From Pseudoscleropodium purum (taxonomy: Eukaryota > Streptophyta > Bryopsida > Hypnales > Brachytheciaceae): DNA of 64,000 bases. The stretch spans positions 28,830,001-28,894,000 of the forward strand of contig OZ017797.1 in the NCBI GenBank assembly GCA_963969395.1, written 5' to 3'. Positions within the stretch are counted from its first letter, which is position 1, and each line of letters opens with the position of its first letter. The notes below the pieces were generated by a model. It did no database searches and was not told the origin of the DNA. It saw only the letters and a list, made by a program, of their open reading frames with translations. This document shows positions 57,093 to 64,000 of this stretch, piece after piece. The position numbers were made by a program, and so were the translations under genes.

Positions 57093-59823
57093 TCACTTGT
57101 GTTGGTGCCATAAGAGGGTGTCCTTCTTGACTGATCTCAGTTTCTTCAGCACGCTCTCGGGCTTCGCGTTTCCCGTTACAACCACCCTGTTGTTCCATTG
57201 GTCACAGAGCACTTCATCCACTGCGCAGAAGTAAGAGAATCAGGCAGATGTTGGGGAATTAACCTAGGAGACCGGGCCTTGATAATATCCAAAATGAAAA
57301 CGATTCTTTGGAAACACTGCTGTATATGACCACCATTTTATATGCTTTTTTGACATCTAAGGAGAAACATGTGTTTCCTAAAAGAGACATTCGAGGGCAA
57401 GTACCACTAATACAACAGTCAACCCGATTCTTCGCATGAAAGGAAGAGGTTTGAGTATGAATACCATCCATTTTCCACAGAGCCTTCTTCACTTTCCTTT
57501 CGCAGTTTTCGCAGCACAGGTTAACCCGAAAGTCCATTGATTGGGCACGTCCAAGCTGCTGGGAACACACAACAATACAAATACCATTTCAGCAAATCAT
57601 TACCAAGATAACCTAGAAAAAAGGTTTCTAAGATAAAAGCCAAAATTTGGCAATACCTTTGTAGCAGCCTGTCCACTCTTCTTCCCAGACTCCGCTCCTC
57701 CGTGGTGCTGGTTTCCTCCTTTCCCGTTACCGTGATTCTTGTGGCCTTCGTCAGAGCTGGACCCGTCATCTCCATGCTTGTTCTTGCTCGTCTTCAAGAT
57801 CCCCTGAGGCTGACCTCCACCTTTCTTGCCATGGGAGCCATGGTCTTCTCCAAGTTTTTCTGACCCTCCACCTTTTTTGTTGTGGGACTGGTTGGAATGC
57901 CCATAGAATTGGTCATCAAATCTGACAGTGTAAGGCTTGTGATCTCCCTTCGTCTGCACACGCCCATGCGCTCCTTTCTTTTCGTGTCGGCTTCCATGGC
58001 GATCGTCATCACTGCTATCGGAGCTGCTATCATCTCTCAGCCCAAGCTTCTTCAACACAATTTGAGTCAAGGACAAGGACCTGCGATGGCGCCCATGACC
58101 ACGCCCTCCATGAAATCCCTTGTTGTCAGACCAGCTCTTGTTATGTCCATGGCCATGGTCATTGTTGTGGCTCTGGTTGCCGTGATTATTGTTGGAGTTC
58201 CCGTGGTTGCCACCTTTGTGGCTCTTTTCGTAATCCTCTTTGTCGTTGTCGTTTTGATGCTTCTGCTGATTCTTGCCCTTGTTGTCGCCGTGATTGTTGT
58301 TGCCTCCATGATTGTTGTTGCCTCCATGGTTGTTGTTGCCTCCATGGTTAGGATTCTTCTGTTGCCCTTTGTTGGCTCCATGCACGTCGTGCTGGGGGCC
58401 AATGTAAACGTCGTCTCGCATGTCGGGTCTTCTGTACTCCCGGAACTGATCTTCTCTTTGAATGTATTGCTCGGGGCGTTGAGGCTCCATGGACCTGCTG
58501 CGAGGATGGTCGTCGAAGCGGCCATAGGGCATCTGCTGCTGGTACCAAGGTGGTGGTTCTCTCCTCCCATAGAAGAGCTGCACACATCCAAACATGAGAA
58601 CCGAGTGTTAAGGTACTCAAAAAATCCGCCCTGTAGTGCATCGACTCATTCAAAGCGAACGAGATAATCATGAAGCTGTGAAGAGAAAGCACCAAAGTTT
58701 CTCAGTAGTGCAATCAAGAAACAGCTTCCTCAAAGTCAGGACCATTGCAACCCCATTTCAGAAAACACTGATTTTGAAATGTTTCGAAAAAGCAAAAGAA
58801 AGAGCCAACTAGAACGAGTAAGTCATTTCGGTGATACTTAGCAAAGTCTAATTCAAAAGACGACCAGTTTTGTTAGCATTTCCGCGTATGATCACTTCAA
58901 CTGATTAAACCTCTGGAGAATTGCGCACCGTTTCAAACCCTCACCTCAATATTGTAAAACCAATTGTCTCCTCAATCCCGAACCAAGATAACCACAATTG
59001 AAACATAGCGCTCATCTCACAAACTTCTGAGCAAGGTCGCCTTAGATGAAGGTGAGCAGCAGTGGCTAGGGCCGGAATTACAAAAACTCTTTCATAAACT
59101 CCCCTCCTCAACAACAGAAGATACTTCTCCACAAATTAACTTCCTCTACAGCAGCAGATGACACATAATCTCCTCTCGGATACTTGCACCTTCCTACGCA
59201 CCCAGGTTGCAAACATATACTCTGAAAACACAAAAACGATGTACACTTGGAGCAGGAGCTTGAGATCGCCAGCATTCCCATTTTGACGCAGGAAATAGGA
59301 CAGTTAAGGTTTCTGCTTGTTTCAATACAACTATTTTTGCGGGTCAACAACATGATACAATCTAATGCACGATGGCTATGAGTGGTAGTGCCAGTCGATT
59401 GGCTTCAGAGTAGCGAACAAACTTATCAAGTAAATTTTACCGACCAATGCTCAATATTTCCTAACTACAAGTACTATACCACTCTCCATCTTCAACCACC
59501 GTGAAGGTAGTGAACAGTTAAGCACTTAGGAGGTGGCAAGTTTGCAAACACATCTACTGGCGTAAGCATTTGAAGAGAAGACACGCTTCAAAGACACTAC
59601 TGAACAACTGTGTACAACTCTTTGGAACTCGGCGTAACTAGCCAGCACTCAGGTGGCCCGTACAACACACAAAGCTTTTGCAAAACCCTGGAGAGATTGA
59701 ACCAGAATTGAGCAAGACCAGCTTTACAGCACAATTTTCCATACATACCTCGTCCATAGACATCAAGTTGTTGTTGCTGAGACCATAGAAAGGCCTCGGG
59801 TCATGGTAGTAGTTCCCTGCCAT
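57093..59823 (-). CDS. HMA-domain protein with long disordered Gly/Asn/His-rich region, 405 residues, four exons
   Basis: Reading the minus strand, the exons are 59823-59749, 58577-57657, 57558-57465 and 57220-57093. All introns are GT-AG, and the last junction splits a Val codon. Residues 1-120 are Tyr/Pro/Arg-rich, followed by NHGGN repeats (about 102-125), a basic His/Asn/Gly-rich region, a Ser/Asp patch and a GILKTSKNK segment. The C-terminus (about 340-400) is a heavy-metal-associated domain: FRVNLCCENCERKVKKALWKMD, with the CxxC metal site at C348 and C351, then DEVLCDQWNNRVVVTGN and a final helix. The intron inside the domain lies after the first helix, as in many plant metallochaperone-like HPP/HIPP genes. 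The protein ends LLWHQHK with no CaaX prenylation box, so it is HPP-like rather than an isoprenylated HIPP. Metal binding is family knowledge; the His-rich body may add to it. The exon 3 acceptor is a CAGCAG tandem site. Confidence 0.88.
58262..58350. repeat. 18-nt tandem repeat coding for NHGGNN
   Basis: About four units of ttgttgttgcctccatgg lie within exon 2 of the HMA gene and encode the NHGGNN repeats. The copy number is likely variable between individuals. Confidence 0.85.
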
Positions 59824-61500
59824 ACTGCTCAATACTGTCCACCCAAAACCCCCTCCTTAAGCAACCGCTGTTAAGCAGATCTACAGACTAACGCAACAAT
59901 CTTTCCGCAGAAACCTTGCTTCGTGAAAAGTGTCACTAAGCTTAATGCAGCTCAAAGAGTCGTCGGTTACTGGACTTGGAAATACGGCCTGTGTGGCGTG
60001 CACTCCAACCTGGCTCCATATGTGCAGAAGCTAACTTACAGATGAAACAAAGAAAGTCGATCGATCAGGTGATGATCATCCTTGGCGGTCTGGCGGAGGA
60101 GTAGGGAGGTGGCGCTGCAGGGCAGGGATCCCACTTCTCGGGCTTCCACAGTTCCACTGGAGGGCCATCTTCCCAAAATATTTTGGGACAACCCATCGAT
60201 TTGTCAGCTACGTGCCAGACTCATCACCTAATAATAGTAGAGGTGAACCTACTCAAATTACGCTAAGTTAATTTTCTATTCATTTATCAAGGCATATCAG
60301 GAATATTATATTATCGGCAGTCCACGCTACAATTCAGCTTTCGGAAAGTCTGGGGACGGGGAAGACCACCGTGTCACACGCGAACAATTATTAGCTGCAT
60401 TCTAGATTCCAGATTCCAGATCTATGGTTTCGAAGTATGCGATTGTTTTTGCCCCTAGTTCTCTGGTTGCTTTCAGTGGTTCGCCAGTGAGTGCACTACA
60501 GTAGTGCGGGATTCTACTTTCCCGTAATCCTGCTTCAGTTCCGTCTCGGTGTTCGTGAGCATCCTACATCGCTTTATTGGAAAATGGCGCAACAACTTGC
60601 TACCACAGTACCCACTGCAGGCAATGGCAGCAACCGTTACAGTAGTGCTTGGCATTCCAAGTCAGAAAACTTGGATTTGACTGATGACTGACTACAACTT
60701 AATTTCACTGTTAATTTACTGACTATGACATTGCACTCTGATTAGCAGTAACTTCACATTATTCACTCGCAGTTAGCAGTTACGTAGGGACACCCCAAAT
60801 CAAAGACAACGGATACATATTGCCAAGGAGGATGTATGTAGACCGCCCAAATATCTCTCATTTTAGTGTCGGTTTTCAATCACCGACCAATAAAACTTTG
60901 AAACTTTGAAACTTTTGCGTTATGTATACAAATACATATAAAGCGTTCTTCGATGCGTAGCAGTCCTGCTGACAAATACCCAGAAAACTGACAGATCCGA
61001 TCTCATGCGGTAGCATGGATTGTGCAAATTGCCACAAGAAGTTGTCTCTACGTCATTGCCATCAGTCTCGAGTGGGTGAAATTTCATTACCACGTCATAT
61101 GTCCGCGGACAGTGTTGTGGTTTCTATTGCTTTGAAACGATCCAGCGGCAATTGCGCCCGCGCGTTGGATGGTAATGGCCCGCCACAGGACTCCATGAAA
61201 GGCTCCTCGCAAATGGTGCGATGCATTAATGGGAGCGCCCCTTCGCACTGACAGGGGAGAAAACGCAGGCTGCCCCACCATGAACGAGTATATATTCTCG
61301 GCCATTTTAGTTTGGCAAGCGAGAGCATGCGTGCGGAGCTAGTTCTAATCTTGTGCAACAAATCTGCGTTTGCGCTCGACAAACACGATGGGCGGCTGCG
61401 CTGCTGCAAAAACGCATTGGAATCGAAGATCCTCCAAGCCCTAATTTATTCTCTTCACAAGTCTGTCACGGACAACGAGCGCGGAGAATTGCACTGAGGT
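59824..61500. promoter_or_regulatory. Upstream region of the HMA gene and adjoining GC-richer spacer
   Basis: Contains the probable promoter and leader of the minus-strand HMA gene. A 35-codon plus-strand frame starts at ATG 60584 in a good context (aaaATGGCG) but has no domain. The region 61000-61500 has several overlapping frames on both strands, mostly without ATG starts, and no clear winner. Near 60897-60915 aaactttg is tandemly repeated. Confidence 0.35.
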
Positions 61501-64000
61501 AGGAGGCTCATAAGTCGACCACTTAAGCACTGGAACTGAATTTTAGGCAGGTGAAACTTCTCAAAATATTTTTCAGTGAATTTTCCTTGAAAGACAAGAG
61601 GAATTGGCATCGAATCAAGTTGTTTCATATTTTTGGATTGTTTCTGATTTAGTTATGAATTTTCAAACAAGTGTCACAGGTCCCTATTTATGATCCTAAG
61701 TCTTTCATAAAGTTTTCACTGCAACTTCTAAAGAGAAATGGGAAAAGCAAGGAGAGTGATTGGCTCTTGCATTAATAAATAATATTTTTTCTTGATTTTC
61801 CAATGACCATGGAGGTCAATTTAAGAACCACCTCCAATCAATTCCAATGCCATTTATAGGGGTGGTTCAAAATGCTCGAGCGGAATTCAAGTGTCTTACC
61901 TTAATCCCTAAATGCCCAAGGTACCAAATTTAAGTGTAGACAATATTTTGAAGTTAAATTTTTGAATTTTTTGGAAGTCTATTTTTAGCATCAAAAATTC
62001 AATTTTGAAAATGAGTGATTATGATTTTTCTATTTGAGATTTTGTTCAAGGATGTCCATTTCAAATCTTCATTTTCTAGTATTGAGGACTCTTGAAAAAG
62101 ACAAAGCCTCCAATACTACAAACCTTGGAGAAAAAATCTCATTAGAAATTCATTTATAAAAATTACAGAGCACATTTTGAGAAGCTATAAATTGATTGGG
62201 GTTATGTATGCTATGTCTTTCACTTTATACTTTTTTGGTATCCAATTTTTGAGATTTGACATGTAAAAAGAAGATTGAAAGACTTCACACCACTTTCATA
62301 ATTTTTACACCTTGATTAAAACATTATAATCTTTCAATCCATAAGTGATATTGTTGCATTTTCTTTTTCAATATCATATCTAACATGTCTAATTTGAATT
62401 TGTATAGTTAGAATTCAAAAGTAATTGATAAAACTCATCAAAATGTTGACTTTTTGTTCAATTTAGAGCAAATTTCAAAAACCTTAGAAAGGCCTTATTA
62501 AATTTAGCAGGGTTGTATTTGCTCTACATTTGGTTGCGATTGTGGATTAATTTTAAATCTGAAGGGTGGTTTACTACAAGAAAATGAAAAGAGATACAAA
62601 ATTTCAATGGACATTTCTTTTGGTGGATGAAATTATGAAAAATTAACCCTTAACTCCAAAATAACCTTGGAACTTCTTGGGATTCTGGCCTGTGTCAAAG
62701 AGACCAACAAATTTGAATTTTAGTAAATAATTTTTGTAGATAGGCAAAAATGTAACCATACAGATTCGTAGTAAGGTCTACAAGGATCAACCTCAAATTT
62801 TTTTGGACCCAAATTATATGTGGCCATACATTGGATTGATAAAGGTTTCCAAGTTCAAGGGTGACAAATTACATATTTTTTAGACATTGGGGTAGCTTTG
62901 GTAGGATATAGGGTGATGAAAATGTATTATATCGAAGTGATTTTTTTTATATTGGGGTGAATTTTAAGTGTTCAACATTTAGATCCAAAAAAAATAATGG
63001 TGGGGATAACACATGTTTGGAGCCAAATTGTCAAAGTTCAAGGTGTCTAAAAAGGCCACAACATAGGTGCAAGTATTACCTATTTACAAAAAAAATGTAA
63101 TTGGTGACTTTGAATGATTCTAACGGTGGAAAGAACATAGTTGGACTAACAAAACTTTTGAACCTATTTGTGCGAAAATTAGACGGTGCATTTGTTCGTA
63201 GGGGCGTTCAGCGAAGCAACCTAAAACCCACCCGATGAAGGAAAGGGTTTCCTTGGTAAGAAGCATGCATGTCACTAGAAAAACTTACAAACACCGTGAC
63301 TTGGCACAATTGGGTATTGGAGTGGCAACAGTATATATAGCCAGTAAGGCAAAAGGACTAACCACTTGTCCATTCAATTCAAAGGCAAAACTAAAAGATT
63401 GCTAGTCCTCAATCCACCCCACAAACATATCCGACCAATTCACGCAGATTCACTAACAAAGAAGTCATACGATTTTGCAAATCAAGAATACATGCACAAT
63501 TACAATAACATAGAAAGCGTATTGCAAATAAGTGAGATCAATTTTGAAAGTCTTCAAAAATTGCAGGCATGTCCAAAAGTGAAGAGTATCAGGAATAATG
63601 TTTTTAATTCTATTTCTCTCCTAGCTGCACCCTAAACTGAAAGTAAAACTCACTCCAACCCAAAAAGTACCATTGTAGTTGTATACATGATTCAAACCCT
63701 ATCCGAATCAAGGGAACACAAAAAATGCAAGCCTGACAATCTAAATCAAATGCTGAACCCTTACAAAAGGGTAAAGATGTGCTAATTACTCTCATACATC
63801 CTATGAAGACCTCAACCAAGCAAGATATTCCATTGTTGCAACGTTAAAGTTACCATCAAGGTGACATGCAATATCTTCTCTAGAACAAAACGAAGTAGCC
63901 ACACTCCCAATACGGCCTCAAAGCTCTTCAAGCGATCCTGCATGAGAATTTCACTACAAAATCTTGGCAGCATACTTTGTAATGGTATGGACCTTCAAGT
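61500..64000. other. AT-rich DNA with one possible promoter near 63340
   Basis: Mostly repeat-like AT-rich sequence; ccttaatccctaaatgcccaag at about 61900 looks like another end of the TTAACCCCTAAA family. From about 63190 GC rises, and gtatatatag at 63331-63340 could be a TATA box for a plus-strand gene starting near or beyond the window edge. No coding exon is supported here. Confidence 0.35.

Noticed and set aside
57882..58667. Plus-strand 261-codon hydrophobic frame opposite the HMA gene
   Set aside because: Its Val/Ile/Met-rich sequence is the mirror of the Asn/His/Gly repeats in exon 2, and there is no independent support.
60584..60691. ATG-started 35-codon frame upstream of the HMA gene
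   Set aside because: Good start context but too short and without motif or splice partners, so it is not called as a gene.
61015..61497. Overlapping frames on both strands in a GC-richer patch
   Set aside because: Frames compete on both strands, at least one lacks an ATG, and there is no recognisable domain, so no choice can be supported.
63366..63635. 89-codon frame near the right edge
   Set aside because: It begins with TTG, is AT-rich and carries no motif.

Overview
This is nuclear DNA of a land plant. The genes have GT-AG introns. They include a VQ-motif protein and a heavy-metal-associated (HMA) domain protein of plant type, and the space between them is filled with decayed LTR retrotransposons and short terminal-inverted-repeat (TIR) elements in very AT-rich DNA. 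The overall style suggests a seed-free plant such as a bryophyte, but this is inference and not proven by the sequence.

Host genes lie in gene-rich, less AT-rich islands. From left to right they are: an intronless gene of unknown function (1790-3151, +); a three-exon gene for an 89-residue single-pass membrane protein (6634-7219, +); an intronless VQ-motif gene (9211-10041, -); a six-exon IMPACT/YigZ-family gene with a probable organelle-targeting leader (30721-33773, -); and a four-exon gene with a long disordered Gly/Asn/His-rich body and a C-terminal HMA domain (57093-59823, -). I reconstructed the multi-exon genes from splice signals and from continuity of the reading frame across domains.

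Mobile DNA fills most of 11.5-30 kb and 34.3-56 kb. At 22.3-25.8 kb is a dead Ty3/gypsy chromovirus pol with a C-terminal chromodomain. At about 39.26-50.74 kb is the most interesting object in the window: a decayed Ty3/gypsy LTR retrotransposon whose polyprotein carries a C5 cytosine DNA methyltransferase domain between protease and reverse transcriptase (43.45-44.4 kb), and a PHD-type zinc finger after the integrase. The PHD finger was later split by a 1.9-kb CACTA transposon (3-bp target duplication), and that CACTA element was itself hit by a 237-bp GC-rich hAT-type MITE (8-bp target duplication), giving a datable three-level nest. Many inactivating changes in both retroelements are C-to-T or G-to-A transitions, as expected from deamination of methylated cytosine.

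Other small elements: a second hAT-type MITE (54848-55128), a PIF/Harbinger-like MITE with TTA target duplication upstream of the IMPACT gene (34292-34677), several elements ending in TTAACCCCTAAA, and two large foldback elements (15.7-16.5 kb and 52.7-53.6 kb). The stretches 35-39 kb, 28-30 kb and 61.5-64 kb show no supportable gene. No CRISPR array, rRNA gene or convincing tRNA gene was seen.
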